NCBI RefSeq assembly: GCF_023715345.1
Contig: NZ_JAMBNY010000001.1
Span: 1,054,001 to 1,118,000 of the forward strand
Source of the DNA: Paenibacillus camelliae
GTDB taxonomy: Bacteria; Bacillota; Bacilli; Paenibacillales; Paenibacillaceae
Reading direction: 5' to 3'
DNA: 64,000 nucleotides
Numbering within the stretch: the stretch's first letter is position 1; each line of letters opens with the position of its first letter. Position numbers and translations under genes: made by a program. The notes below the pieces were generated by a model. That model saw only the letters and a program-made list of their open reading frames with translations, made no database searches and was not told the origin of the DNA. Shown piece after piece: positions 1 to 9,588 of the stretch.

Positions 1-1341
1 AAAGGCCACTACGCCTCTTTCCTCAGGTTGGAATCGCTTTTTCTTGTAAATATTCTCGGCTTCTACAACGATAACAATATTGGTAAGCCTACAATCAATC
101 CCATAGCGATTACAATCATGGACAACGGCATCGGTTCGAATATAATCTCCATTAATAATTTGCTGAAGACATCTCTCACGCAACGTTGGCTTGCTGTTTT
201 CCATAAACAACACTAATTTATCTTTTTCATTGCTCAGATGATCTAAGCAATCCTTAATAAACTCAAGCTCATTGCCTTTTGCCTGGATGCGGCCAATATT
301 TAAGGAATGACTATGCTCCAGCAATCTTTCAATTGGGCTATAGGCTTTCTTCGACGTAAAATAAGTTAGCACGATCCCTATGCCAATAAAGAAAAATACG
401 ATGAGCAGCGTCATACCGCGAATCCAGGAAAATTGATTGGAGATAAAGTCCTCTGGTATAACCGACACGTAGGTGCGATTAAAAACATTTTTTACATATT
501 GAAATTGCGCGGGATTACCATCAATACCAGGGGCAACGATACGTCCTGCATTCGACGAAGCTTTGATTATCGTCTTAACTCCCTCTAGCTCGTAGATTTT
601 CTCTAAGTACTCCGCATCTTGCTGCAGCGTTGAATTAAAAAAGTCGAAATAGTTCATTATGATGAATTCATTGTTTCTGGTGAGAATAATCGTGTTTGTT
701 TCAAGAAACTGACCTACTGCTAATGCATCAACCTCAAAGGCTAAAATTCCTTTTTGCCCATCTGAACCAATAATAGGGAGCATTCTAGCAAAGGTTATAA
801 ATCCATTTTCCGTCCCTCGAGGGAGCTGATTCCATTGACTTGGTTCTGTGCTGGATAATAACTCATTAATATCTTCCTTATACTTAAAGTCCTCTCTTGA
901 AATCGTCCCATAATCATTCGATAATACAAGCTCATCATTCGGTATATATAAAAATACTTCCTTAATAAAGCCATTCATATTTTTAATTAACGATAGCTTT
1001 TCTAGAAATTCCAGATGCCAAATGATGGACTTCTCGTTGCCAGCATTCTGTATAATCCGCATCGTTAAGGGGTCATTGGCTAACTGGAGTGACTCGCTTT
1101 CTATGCCCTGCATAACACGCTCAGCACGATCCTTCATCAGCTGTAATGATGATTCGCTTTCAGTTAATAAATGCTGTTCCATCCTTTCAACCGAAACAAA
1201 GTAATAGGCGATACTTGCTAAAATGACAGGTATACAAACAGAAATACAGCTTAACCATATTAATTTATATAGGTAGCCCTTCTTGTTTTTTGCATGATCA
1301 AGCTTTGATTTCCTCACGAATAATTGCCTCCAGTTAGCCAT
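1..1341 (-). CDS. Membrane-bound AraC-type transcriptional regulator, N-terminal part (partial)
   Basis: An open frame of 447 codons starts at 1341 and leaves the window at position 1 without a stop. After a basic N-terminus there is a membrane segment (about residues 28-48), an extracytoplasmic sensor region of about 260 residues, a second membrane segment (about 322-341, followed by TSKKAYSPIERL) and the start of a cytoplasmic region. No QINPHFLYN kinase motif follows the second segment, and the sequence resembles the linker of large YtdP-like AraC regulators, whose HTH would lie beyond the window. That part is inferred. An in-frame GTG at residue 9 has a better spaced GGAGG (9 nt) than the ATG, so the true start may be 1317. 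It lies 91 nt downstream of the glycosidase gene and probably senses a carbohydrate or envelope signal for this cluster. Confidence 0.72.
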   Translation of the reverse strand, partial: MANWRQLFVRKSKLDHAKNKKGYLYKLIWLSCISVCIPVILASIAYYFVSVERMEQHLLTESESSLQLMKDRAERVMQGIESESLQLANDPLTMRIIQNAGNEKSIIWHLEFLEKLSLIKNMNGFIKEVFLYIPNDELVLSNDYGTISREDFKYKEDINELLSSTEPSQWNQLPRGTENGFITFARMLPIIGSDGQKGILAFEVDALAVGQFLETNTIILTRNNEFIIMNYFDFFNSTLQQDAEYLEKIYELEGVKTIIKASSNAGRIVAPGIDGNPAQFQYVKNVFNRTYVSVIPEDFISNQFSWIRGMTLLIVFFFIGIGIVLTYFTSKKAYSPIERLLEHSHSLNIGRIQAKGNELEFIKDCLDHLSNEKDKLVLFMENSKPTLRERCLQQIINGDYIRTDAVVHDCNRYGIDCRLTNIVIVVEAENIYKKKRFQPEERGVVAF

Positions 1342-1432
1342 TGATAACCCCACCTACCTGCATAGATTACTCATGTTATGATCATGGATGTATATAAATT
1401 CGATAGAATATTGCTTGCTTTAGCTCGCTCGT

Positions 1433-3577
1433 TTAACCTTCAAATACTAATACGTCATAATCATCAATAATCGGTATCGTTACAGTGCACATATCCTCTT
1501 TGTACGTTAATGCAAGCTGTTCTTGGTTAGACAGCATATAAGCCTTCACTGGTCTAAACTGATCGGTCACGGGGATCGAAAGCTCAACATCACGAGCTGG
1601 CAGGATGTGCTGGAACATTCTTCTGCCGCCGTTCATATTTACAAAGTGGAATAGCTTCCGAGACTCCTGTAGCCGTAACGTAATCAACATGGTGGACGGC
1701 GCGTTAGTCTCGAAGGTAAGCTGCTCTTGCAGTCCCCACTTAATGGCATTGACCATCAGCGTTGCCCAGTCTGGGTAGCCGGCGCGGAAGAAAGAGATGT
1801 CCGGTTGACCTGCAAAATACACCGTTCTTCCTCCAGATGCATGCTCTTTCGTTACTGCCATCGGATAGCCTGTATCAGGCTCTACAGTATAGGACATTCC
1901 CTCTGGGAATACTCGAAATGCAGCTGACAAGGTTAGCGGAGCTTCAACATCCGCTTCTGCCGTAATCTTACAATGCTGATATGCAGCCGGAATGACCTCC
2001 GTCTCGCCGATATGCTTTAGCAATGGATTCTGCTTATCCTGTATATTCATATACGCTTGCTTAAACACTCCATCTGCACTACCCATCACCGAAGCTGTTT
2101 CCATATAGGTTACGCCTAGCAATTCGGAAAGTAGGAAGTTGCTTCGCTTCTTGCCGTCAAGGTCGAATAAGGAGGATTCAAAGGTAGCAACGACGCTTCC
2201 CCCCTGCGCAACATATTGCTCGATTACTTTCGCAGCTTCCTCACTCATGCATGCTGCGGTCGGCAATACAAGCACCTTAAAGGCTTGAAGCTGCTGCAGC
2301 GTTAGCATAGAGTCCGATATGATTTGGAACGGAATATGCGCTTCAATCAACGCTTGCTCAAAGCCACGAATCGCTTCAACGTATTTTTGCTTTGCCTCAT
2401 TCTGACCGTAATAAAACATCGTCGTTTGTGAGTATAGAAGTGCAACCTGACTCCCATGTACCTCTTGCGTAAAGTAGTTCTGATTTTCCGCTACAAACTT
2501 GTATAGCGATGCAACGGCAGGAAAGCCTCGCTTGTCTTCATGTCCCTTTGGCGGTCCGCCTGATAGATTAAGTATTGCGTTGCCTCCATTAGCAAAAACC
2601 TGCGCCATATAAACCTTCTGCTCAGCTGGCGGCACCGCATTTCTGCGCCATGGCCAAGCTTGGAAGTAGGAAGCTAACACCCAAGGCTGATGATCGCTTA
2701 CCGTATTAAGGTAATTAGCCTCTTCTGCCGGCATATAGAGATAATCCCAGTGATAGCGATCCTCCTCTACACGCACGCGTGTCTGCGCCTCAACCTGTAC
2801 GGCATCAATGTATTTCGCCATACGTTCAATGTCTAGTGAGCCTTTAATTGTCCAGCCCGGATCACCAAAAGCAACACTATTACACATGACAGGCAATTCT
2901 GGATGAAGAGACTTAACTAAATCATATAAAAACTTCGAACGATCTACGACACGCTGCTGTCTCCAGCGCTGGAACTCTCCCCAATTCGGATCCTCCCAAT
3001 TTTCCTCTAGTGGAATATCCGCGCCAGAATGCTCGTGGTAAGCAGCCTTACACCGCTCACAGTAGCAGATTCCGTTGCCATATGACGTAAAGCCGTAGCT
3101 GCCACCGCCGAACTTGATACCATCAATATCATAACGAGTTACGATTTCCTTTAGAATTAATGACAGATATTCGTTTTGATAGCCGCTTAATGGACATGCG
3201 ATATAGAAGTCACCAAGGTCCTTATTCGCCCGATATGGATTGCCTTCACGATCAAGAGAACACCAATCCGGATGCTCTTGAGCCGCATTACCAGGAATTA
3301 AGCTTAGATCCATTGCAGGGACAGCGCGAATATTTCGTTTTTTGAGTGCCGCTACAATATCCCCCGTAAGGTCACGATCTCCCAGATAAGGGCTGCGACG
3401 AATAGACAAATCCGTCTGATGTGTAGTGACGTAGCCGGCACAGAAGAAGGAAAGGATATTAACTCCCATATCCGTTAAGTCCTGAGCTAATTGCTCCACA
3501 TCAAAATCACGACAATCAATATCACGAATGGTTAAATGAACACCTCTTGAACGCTGCTTCAGCCAATCTGGATTCAT
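1433..3577 (-). CDS. GHL6-type glycoside hydrolase with beta-galactosidase trimerisation-like domain
   Basis: The protein has 714 residues and no signal peptide or membrane segment, so it should be cytoplasmic. The N-terminal half reads as a TIM barrel of the hypothetical glycosyl hydrolase 6 group (GVHLTIRDIDCRDFD, DGIKFGGGSYGFTSYGNGICYC with paired cysteines, then VQVEAQTRVR). The region from about residue 370 (SQVALLYSQTTMFYYGQ ... LVLPTAACMSEEAAKVIEQYVAQGG) resembles the GH42 trimerisation domain with a Rossmann/amidotransferase-like fold. GGGGGAC lies upstream of the ATG. It follows the sugar-binding lipoprotein gene by 74 nt and precedes the AraC regulator, so it probably cleaves an imported oligosaccharide. 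Substrate unknown; family call moderate. Confidence 0.72.
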   Translation of the reverse strand: MNPDWLKQRSRGVHLTIRDIDCRDFDVEQLAQDLTDMGVNILSFFCAGYVTTHQTDLSIRRSPYLGDRDLTGDIVAALKKRNIRAVPAMDLSLIPGNAAQEHPDWCSLDREGNPYRANKDLGDFYIACPLSGYQNEYLSLILKEIVTRYDIDGIKFGGGSYGFTSYGNGICYCERCKAAYHEHSGADIPLEENWEDPNWGEFQRWRQQRVVDRSKFLYDLVKSLHPELPVMCNSVAFGDPGWTIKGSLDIERMAKYIDAVQVEAQTRVRVEEDRYHWDYLYMPAEEANYLNTVSDHQPWVLASYFQAWPWRRNAVPPAEQKVYMAQVFANGGNAILNLSGGPPKGHEDKRGFPAVASLYKFVAENQNYFTQEVHGSQVALLYSQTTMFYYGQNEAKQKYVEAIRGFEQALIEAHIPFQIISDSMLTLQQLQAFKVLVLPTAACMSEEAAKVIEQYVAQGGSVVATFESSLFDLDGKKRSNFLLSELLGVTYMETASVMGSADGVFKQAYMNIQDKQNPLLKHIGETEVIPAAYQHCKITAEADVEAPLTLSAAFRVFPEGMSYTVEPDTGYPMAVTKEHASGGRTVYFAGQPDISFFRAGYPDWATLMVNAIKWGLQEQLTFETNAPSTMLITLRLQESRKLFHFVNMNGGRRMFQHILPARDVELSIPVTDQFRPVKAYMLSNQEQLALTYKEDMCTVTIPIIDDYDVLVFEG

Positions 3578-3604
3578 AATATAAGTCCCCCTTAAATAGG
3601 AATG

Positions 3605-3643
3605 GAACGGTCAACGAAGACAAAATCGCTTAGTTGACCGTTC
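3605..3643 (-). terminator. Intercistronic hairpin between binding protein and glycosidase genes
   Basis: An 11-bp perfect inverted repeat (GAACGGTCAAC / GTTGACCGTTC) with a 17-nt loop lies just after the binding-protein stop codon. On the minus strand it is followed by CATTCCTATTT, not a clean U tract. It is therefore better read as an attenuator or mRNA-stabilising hairpin that lowers expression of the downstream glycosidase than as a full terminator. Confidence 0.5.
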
Positions 3644-3651
3644 TAAATTAT

Positions 3652-5238
3652 TTATTCCGTGAATTTCGCTTTATATTGTTCAGCGAATTCTTGGAAAGCT
3701 GTTTTAAATTCTGGTTTACTTACAAGGCCTGCAACATACGCCTCATATTCCTCCATCGAAATTTGACCAACGATTGCTTTTACAACGTTAGACTCCCATT
3801 CCGATTGATACTTCGGCCATTCAGCTGTCCATGTATCAGAGCTAATGACGGAGAAAATATTGATCTTACCAACCTCACTGAACACTTTAACGGATTCCAT
3901 TTTGGCATCGTTATAAGCTTTAGGCGCAGATGGGTTCAATACCTTCATCTCATTGTTGTAGGCTAGTGGGAACACTTGGTTCGCGTTCGTTGTTACTTGC
4001 TTCGTACCAAGCTCCGTTAATTGCTTCTGGCCGTCTACTACTGTATGATGTACTCCTTCGATACCGTAGTAGTTGAAATCTGTATATTCCTTCGTAGTCG
4101 TCATCTCCATATAATCAAGAATTTGCTTCACTTTATCCTCTGGTACCTTCTTGGAGATGTACATTGCACCAAAGATTGGTGTTGCAAGACCAACACTCAC
4201 CCCGCCTGGCCCCTGCAATGGTGGGAGAGTAATCAGCTCAGCCTCAGGCTGTACCTTCTTAATTTCTTGCTCCCATGTATAGTCACGCCATACGTTACGA
4301 GCATAAGAAGCAGCGCGACCTGTTGCGAACATTTCCTCTGCTTGTGTTTTCTTAACAGCTGCAAATTCCTTTGCCAGCACTCCGTTAGCGTATAGATCTC
4401 GGAACCAAGCTACCATTTCTGTGTAGTTAGGCGTAAGGTTTTCTTTAACTAGTCCGCCTTCCTCGTTATAGATAGCATCCAAGCCGCCGAATGCTGCCAG
4501 GTAGTTGTTATCGCCATCATCTAACAAGAAGCCGTGACCTAGAATTCCGATCGTATCATCCTTGCCATTGTTATCCGGATCACCCTTAACAATCGCTTTT
4601 AATACTTCGGCATATTCGTCCATAGTCGTTGGTACTTCCAATTGAAGCTTATCCAGCCAATCTTTCCTCATATTAATGGCGATATCAATATGTGGACGAT
4701 TTCTTGGAATACCGTAGTATCTGCCATCGACCTTTAAGTAGTTCCATGCATTAACTTCACTATTATTTTTCAAATTCGGATAATTGCTAAAGTCACCAAG
4801 AAAATCAGTCAAATCCCAGAACGCACCTTGGTTGATTGCATTAAGTAATGTTGTGCGTGTCGCACTTGTTGCAACGATAATTTCAGGTAAATTACCCGAT
4901 GCTAGCACAAGGTCGAATTTCGTGTCGTAGTCTCCAGAAGGAATCCACTCTACATTAAGCTTCGTATTCGTAAGCCTTTGCCATTCCGTCCAATATTCAT
5001 CATCCATATTCGGTACGTCAGAGTATGAAGGTACCATAAACTGCATCTCTAGCGGTGCGGTGTTCGTCTCCGGGGTAGCTGTTTCTTGAGTTGTCGTTGA
5101 CGTTGGCTGATTGTTCACAGGCTCCTTTGAATTGCCATTGTTGCTGCTCCCATTGTTTGAGGATGTTGCACAGCCTGCAAGTAAAGCAATGGTGAGTAAA
5201 AGCGAAAGTATTAAGCTTGTTGGTTTTTTCATGATCAT
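3652..5238 (-). CDS. Extracellular sugar-binding lipoprotein (CUT1 ABC transporter, LplA-like)
   Basis: The 528-residue precursor starts MIMKKPTSLILSLLLTIALL and has a lipobox LLAGC, so it should be lipidated and held on the outer face of the membrane. A low-complexity Ser/Asn/Gly/Thr linker follows (about residues 25-60). The mature part has the large family-1 solute-binding fold (for example DDEYWTEWQRLTNTKLNVEW, YGIPRNRPHIDIAINMRKDW). GGAGG lies 6 nt before the first ATG. It heads a unit with the GHL6 glycosidase and AraC regulator. No permease genes are next to it, so it must borrow membrane subunits from elsewhere or from genes beyond the left edge. A strong promoter and cre site precede it. 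Confidence 0.88.
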   Translation of the reverse strand: MIMKKPTSLILSLLLTIALLAGCATSSNNGSSNNGNSKEPVNNQPTSTTTQETATPETNTAPLEMQFMVPSYSDVPNMDDEYWTEWQRLTNTKLNVEWIPSGDYDTKFDLVLASGNLPEIIVATSATRTTLLNAINQGAFWDLTDFLGDFSNYPNLKNNSEVNAWNYLKVDGRYYGIPRNRPHIDIAINMRKDWLDKLQLEVPTTMDEYAEVLKAIVKGDPDNNGKDDTIGILGHGFLLDDGDNNYLAAFGGLDAIYNEEGGLVKENLTPNYTEMVAWFRDLYANGVLAKEFAAVKKTQAEEMFATGRAASYARNVWRDYTWEQEIKKVQPEAELITLPPLQGPGGVSVGLATPIFGAMYISKKVPEDKVKQILDYMEMTTTKEYTDFNYYGIEGVHHTVVDGQKQLTELGTKQVTTNANQVFPLAYNNEMKVLNPSAPKAYNDAKMESVKVFSEVGKINIFSVISSDTWTAEWPKYQSEWESNVVKAIVGQISMEEYEAYVAGLVSKPEFKTAFQEFAEQYKAKFTE

Positions 5239-5310
5239 CTTAACCCTCCCTATTTTCTATTCAACATCTGTAGCGTGCCAATACTTGGAGCAACGTTGTG
5301 ATCAGCTAAC

Positions 5311-5325
5311 TGGTAACGCTTACAA
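5311..5325 (-). promoter_or_regulatory. cre site (CcpA operator) upstream of binding-protein gene
   Basis: Read on the minus strand, TTGTAAGCGTTACCA matches the classical Bacillus cre consensus WTGNAANCGNWNNCW at every fixed position. It lies just downstream of the -10 box, where CcpA would block transcription when preferred sugars are present. CcpA binding itself is inferred. Confidence 0.72.
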
Positions 5326-5329
5326 CTGG

Positions 5330-5358
5330 ATTGTATGACGCTTTTTGCCCGATTGTAA
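5330..5358 (-). promoter_or_regulatory. Sigma-A type promoter of the binding-protein operon
   Basis: On the minus strand there is a -35 box TTACAA (5353-5358), a 17-nt spacer and a -10 box TACAAT (5330-5335). The start codon at 5238 is about 90 nt downstream, and the cre site sits between them. Confidence 0.68.
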
Positions 5359-5416
5359 CTGACAGTTCTTGCTTTTATGCTGTTAAAATAGGAAAGTGCA
5401 AATATTGTCCGGACGA

Positions 5417-6877
5417 TCAAATATTGACTGCTGGCACTTCACGAGACAGCCGTTTCATCTCAACACATCGTGCAGGCTTCGGAAACATTTTATGTGGATT
5501 GCATAGCGAATTTGGATTAAAAACATCTCTTAGCTGCATCTGCGCCTCGATCTCGATATCATTGAAAATAAAGCGCATATCCTCCATCTTCTCAACACCT
5601 ACCCCATGCTCACCAGTGATGGAGCCGCCTGCATCTGCGCAGGCCTTCAAAACAGCGGAGCCTGCCTCGACCGCTCGTTCTGTCTCACCTTCAACTCTAG
5701 AGTCAAATAAAATAAGCGGATGCAAATTGCCATCACCTGCATGAAATACATTTGCAATGCGCAATCCATACTGCTTGCTAATTTGACCGATGCGCTCCAA
5801 AACTTCAGGCAGCTTGCTTCTAGGTATGACGCCATCTTGAACAAGGTAATCAGGGGATATCGTACCCATTGCACCAAATGCTGTTTTACGGTTAGCCCAC
5901 CATCTTGCTCGTTCAGCTGCATCCTTCGCCTTACGCACCTCACGTACATGGTGATTTTTGCATACCTGCATAATTTCTTCGATTTGCTCCTGCAGTCCTG
6001 CTGCAATTCCGTCTACCTCTATAATGAGCACTGCTGCTAAATCCTTTGGATAGCCTACGGGGTAATTTCCTGATTCCACGCCATGGATCGCCATGGCATC
6101 CATCATCTCTAGCGCGGCTGGAATAATGCCGCAAGCAATAATATCTGAAGCAGCCTGACTCGCATCTGTAACCTTATCAAATAAAGCTAGAACCGTGCTT
6201 ACCTCCTGCGGCTTTTTCAATATGCGAACGGTAATCTCTGTGACAATGGCTAGCGTTCCTTCCGAGCCAGTCAGCAGTCCAAGCACATCATAGCCAGGCG
6301 TATCGAGCGTTCCGCCGAATCTTCTAATTTGACCATTGGGAAGCACGACCTCAAGACCTAGAACATGATTAGTCGTTACGCCATACTTTAAGCAATGCGC
6401 GCCGCCTGCATTCTCACCAACATTGCCGCCAATCGTACAGGTTGCTTGACTGGAGGGATCAGGCGCATAATAGTAGCCCTTAGAGGCGATGGAGTTAGAT
6501 AGCTTCAAATTAATATAGCCAGGTTGCACGACCGCTCTTCGATTATCGTAATCTACATGCAGCAGCTTGTTCATGCGCACTAAGGAAATGATGACCTCGC
6601 CATTCAAGGCAGTTGCTCCACCACTTAGACCCGTGCCCGCTCCTCTTGGTATAAAAGGAATTTGCTGCTGATGCAGATAGGAGACGATAGCAGCAACCTC
6701 CTCTGTATTGCTTGGAAACACGACAGCAGCCGGCAAGCCCTTATGTATCGTATAGCCATCGCATTCATAAGCCATGACATCCTCATAGCGATACAGAATC
6801 GACTTCTTGCCTACCACTCGTGACAACGCATCGATCATCTGCTGCTTACGCTTCTCATCTAAAGGGGCATCAATCAT
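5417..6877 (-). CDS. glcD: Glycolate oxidase subunit GlcD (FAD-linked oxidase)
   Basis: This 486-residue protein is the catalytic FAD subunit of the membrane-associated glycolate oxidase complex, which oxidises glycolate to glyoxylate. The PCMH-type FAD-binding domain has IPFIPRGAGTGLSGG at residues 74-88 and TCTIGGNVGENAGG. The C-terminal FAD oxidase domain has VFHAGDGNLHPLI and GSITGEHGVGVEKM. The ATG overlaps the glcF stop by 4 nt, indicating translational coupling. It is the last gene of the operon malate synthase G - glycosidase - glcE - glcF - glcD. A D-lactate or other 2-hydroxyacid substrate cannot be excluded from sequence, but malate synthase in the same run favours glycolate. I see no clear terminator after it. 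Confidence 0.9.
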   Translation of the reverse strand: MIDAPLDEKRKQQMIDALSRVVGKKSILYRYEDVMAYECDGYTIHKGLPAAVVFPSNTEEVAAIVSYLHQQQIPFIPRGAGTGLSGGATALNGEVIISLVRMNKLLHVDYDNRRAVVQPGYINLKLSNSIASKGYYYAPDPSSQATCTIGGNVGENAGGAHCLKYGVTTNHVLGLEVVLPNGQIRRFGGTLDTPGYDVLGLLTGSEGTLAIVTEITVRILKKPQEVSTVLALFDKVTDASQAASDIIACGIIPAALEMMDAMAIHGVESGNYPVGYPKDLAAVLIIEVDGIAAGLQEQIEEIMQVCKNHHVREVRKAKDAAERARWWANRKTAFGAMGTISPDYLVQDGVIPRSKLPEVLERIGQISKQYGLRIANVFHAGDGNLHPLILFDSRVEGETERAVEAGSAVLKACADAGGSITGEHGVGVEKMEDMRFIFNDIEIEAQMQLRDVFNPNSLCNPHKMFPKPARCVEMKRLSREVPAVNI

Positions 6878-8202
6878 GTAGGCATCCCTCCATCGCTGTC
6901 TTCTCGTTCATAGGCATCATTCAATAGTTGAATCGTATGCACAATTTGCTCGGATCGATGATGCTTTACAACACCGACCTGAAACTGCATCATACAGCCT
7001 GGATTTCCCATTGCTACGGCATCACAGCCCGATGGGATATCATTCATCTTACGATCAAGCAGCTGCGACGCCATCTCTGGCTGCGTTATATTATAGATTC
7101 CAGCGCTTCCGCAGCATCGATCAGAATCTGGCATAGCCTCAACGACTAAGCCAGGAATCATCTCTAATATTTCTCTTGGAGCCTGACGAATTCCTTGTGC
7201 ATGCGCAAGATGACATGCATCATGATAGGTGACCTTCATATCAAGCTTACCCTTTGGCGCAATGAGCCCCAAATCTACTAAAAATTCTGAAACATCCTTC
7301 GTTTTCTCGGCAAAAAGGTGAGACCTTTCAGCGTAACGTACGTCGTTCTTCAGTAGCTCATCATATTCCTTCAGTGTTGAACCGCAGCCCGCTGCGTTAA
7401 TAATGATTGCGTCTACTTCATTAGATAGAAACACATCAATATTGTGCTTCGCTAATTGCTTCGCCTGCTCGCGATCACCGGCATGCAGATGCAGCGCTCC
7501 ACAGCATTTTTGAGCTTTAGGTATCCATACATCACAGCCATTTCTTCTTAGCACGTTCAGTGTTGCTTCATTCACATCGCTATAGACCACATCCATGACG
7601 CAGCCTGTAATCATAGCAACCGTTGCTCTTTTTTCACCGTATGCAGAGTATAGCTCTCCGCCTCTGCCTAATAAAGGAGACGTTTTTAGCTTGGGCAATG
7701 CAGCTTCCATCTCCTGTAGATGCGCAGGCAGTACGCGAAGCAGCTTTAGCTTTCTAGCACTCCTTTGTAGTCCTGACTTTTGGTACAGACGTGTCATCTT
7801 ACCTAGCAGCTGCATCCGCTTTGGACTCGGGAATATATCGCGTAGGAACAGCTTTTGCACTACACGACCGGCCCCTTTTGCTGGAGTCGCGTGATAGAGC
7901 TGTCCTCTTGTTTCTTCAATTAATGCGCCTACCTGAACTCCTGAAGGACATGCCGTCTCACAGGCGCGACATGCAAGGCAGCTGTCAATCGGCTCTTTAA
8001 AATAGTTGTTTAATTGCAATTTGCCTTCTGCTGCAGATTTGATTAGGTATACTCTTCCTCTAGGCGAATGATGCTCAAGTCCGGTCTCCTGATAGGTAGG
8101 ACAAGCCTCCAGGCACATGCCACAATGAACACACTCAGAAAATTTATTCTCATCTGGCGCATCCTCCCACAAAAAACTAGATAGATTAGATGTTTTCACC
8201 AT
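6874..8202 (-). CDS. glcF: Glycolate oxidase iron-sulfur subunit GlcF
   Basis: 442 residues. Two ferredoxin-type motifs bind 4Fe-4S clusters: CVHCGMCLEACP (C24, C27, C30, C34) and CLACRACETACP (near residues 75-86). Two CCG domains follow (QKCCGALHLHAGD, DRCCGSAGIYNITQ). The subunit passes electrons from the flavin subunits to the membrane quinone pool. It starts 3 nt after the glcE stop and overlaps glcD by 4 nt, so all three subunits should be made together. Lactate-utilisation LutA proteins share the CCG domains but lack this pair of adjacent flavin subunits. Confidence 0.9.
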   Translation of the reverse strand: MVKTSNLSSFLWEDAPDENKFSECVHCGMCLEACPTYQETGLEHHSPRGRVYLIKSAAEGKLQLNNYFKEPIDSCLACRACETACPSGVQVGALIEETRGQLYHATPAKGAGRVVQKLFLRDIFPSPKRMQLLGKMTRLYQKSGLQRSARKLKLLRVLPAHLQEMEAALPKLKTSPLLGRGGELYSAYGEKRATVAMITGCVMDVVYSDVNEATLNVLRRNGCDVWIPKAQKCCGALHLHAGDREQAKQLAKHNIDVFLSNEVDAIIINAAGCGSTLKEYDELLKNDVRYAERSHLFAEKTKDVSEFLVDLGLIAPKGKLDMKVTYHDACHLAHAQGIRQAPREILEMIPGLVVEAMPDSDRCCGSAGIYNITQPEMASQLLDRKMNDIPSGCDAVAMGNPGCMMQFQVGVVKHHRSEQIVHTIQLLNDAYEREDSDGGMPT

Positions 8203-8205
8203 AGC

Positions 8206-9567
8206 TTACATCCCCCCTATAAATCTTCCTGCATTTAATAGGTGATGAGGATCTATCGTCCGCTTGATGTCCTTCATCAGCTCATCATTCTGCCCCGACT
8301 GTCCCCAAACTGCTGCTTTTTGCCTAATCGAAAGCGGTGCACATTCGACAATACCATAGCCTTGGATCGAATCCATGTACCGCTGCACATCTGATATGAG
8401 CTCTATCCATTCAGTCTGCTGCTCCCAGCTTGCTTCAAAGATGACTCTTGATACTCCTGTATAGAGACCACCTGCAAACTGAAGAGCTATCTCTCTTGCT
8501 GCAGCTAGGCTCTGCACAGCTTCAAACACTTTGCTGACGTCCATTATGGAGCTCAGCAGCTTCATCTCTACGATGAGCGAGCGGCCTTCCAGCTGCTGTG
8601 CATTAGGCAATAGCTGTCCAAGCACCGTATACAATGTCTGAACCTGAGTTTTGTCAGAGCTAGTGCGCTGCTCTGCTATGCCGCATGCCCGGCACAGACG
8701 CTGAGCCTCCTCCAGCTGATATTGAACGGCTGAGGACACATCATCAAAGCCAATAGCTACTGTTGGCTGCTGGCTTGTTATGCCTATTGGCTGTTCGAAT
8801 GACCCGTATAGCCATTCACAGATGCTTGGTTCGAGCTGAGAATCAATGAGCAGCTTTTGCAGCTGCTTCAGCTGATCTATAGAAGCAGTTGCTAAAACCA
8901 TACCTGATGAGATCGAGATAGGACGAGTTCTGATCGTCAGCTCAGTTAGTACACCTAAAGTACCCATCGCACCAATAAAGAGCTTATTCATATCATAGCC
9001 CGCGACATTTTTAACGACCTTCGCTCCCACACGCAGTAATCTTCCATCAGGGTATATCACTCTAGCAGCCATTAAATAATCTCTTGCCGAGCCGTACATG
9101 GCGCGCCGAGGTCCAGATATATTTGCCGAAAACACACCACCGATGGTGCTGCTTGCTGCATGTGGCATATCTAACGGTATATATTGACCGTGCTCAGCCA
9201 AGCACGCCTGTAGCTGTTCAATCGACGTTCCTGCTTTCACCGTGATCGTTAAATCTCGCGGTGAATAGTCGACTATGCCGGATATATGCTGCATGGAAAG
9301 CAATACATCAGGTGTATGTGGCTCACCCATCGCATCCTTTGTTCCTCCACCTTGCGGTGTGATGGTAAGACGATGCTTGCTTGCCCAGAGCATAAGCCGC
9401 ACAATATCATCTTCGTGTGTAGGTGTAACACGAATAGGCGCATGAAGCGTATAGCTGTCCTCTCGCCAAGGACGCTGGTCGATGGTTGACACCTTCTCTG
9501 CCCCGATTGCTTGACGCAGCTCCATAAGCTCAGCTTCAAGATCGAGTGCCCCTCGTATATACTGCAT
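8206..9567 (-). CDS. glcE: Glycolate oxidase FAD-binding subunit GlcE
   Basis: A PCMH-type FAD-binding domain protein of 453 residues from the chosen ATG (MQYIRGALDL). Key segments are TITPQGGGTKDAMGE, SSTIGGVFSANISGPRRAMYG and GAKVVKNVAGYDMNKLFIG, which are typical of GlcE. The open frame reaches a GTG at 9579, but AGAGGAG lies too close to that codon and is better placed for the ATG at 9567. It follows the glycosidase stop by 21 nt and precedes glcF by 3 nt. Having separate GlcD and GlcE flavoproteins, as in E. coli GlcDEF, supports a three-subunit glycolate oxidase. Confidence 0.88.
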   Translation of the reverse strand: MQYIRGALDLEAELMELRQAIGAEKVSTIDQRPWREDSYTLHAPIRVTPTHEDDIVRLMLWASKHRLTITPQGGGTKDAMGEPHTPDVLLSMQHISGIVDYSPRDLTITVKAGTSIEQLQACLAEHGQYIPLDMPHAASSTIGGVFSANISGPRRAMYGSARDYLMAARVIYPDGRLLRVGAKVVKNVAGYDMNKLFIGAMGTLGVLTELTIRTRPISISSGMVLATASIDQLKQLQKLLIDSQLEPSICEWLYGSFEQPIGITSQQPTVAIGFDDVSSAVQYQLEEAQRLCRACGIAEQRTSSDKTQVQTLYTVLGQLLPNAQQLEGRSLIVEMKLLSSIMDVSKVFEAVQSLAAAREIALQFAGGLYTGVSRVIFEASWEQQTEWIELISDVQRYMDSIQGYGIVECAPLSIRQKAAVWGQSGQNDELMKDIKRTIDPHHLLNAGRFIGGM

Positions 9568-9588
9568 ATTGCGTTTCACTCCTCTAGC

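Noticed and set aside
3634-3966. Plus-strand frame antisense to the binding-protein gene
   Set aside because: A shadow of the minus-strand gene, with no start signal.
5647-6006. 119-residue minus-strand frame inside glcD
   Set aside because: It overlaps conserved glcD coding sequence in another frame and has no family features.
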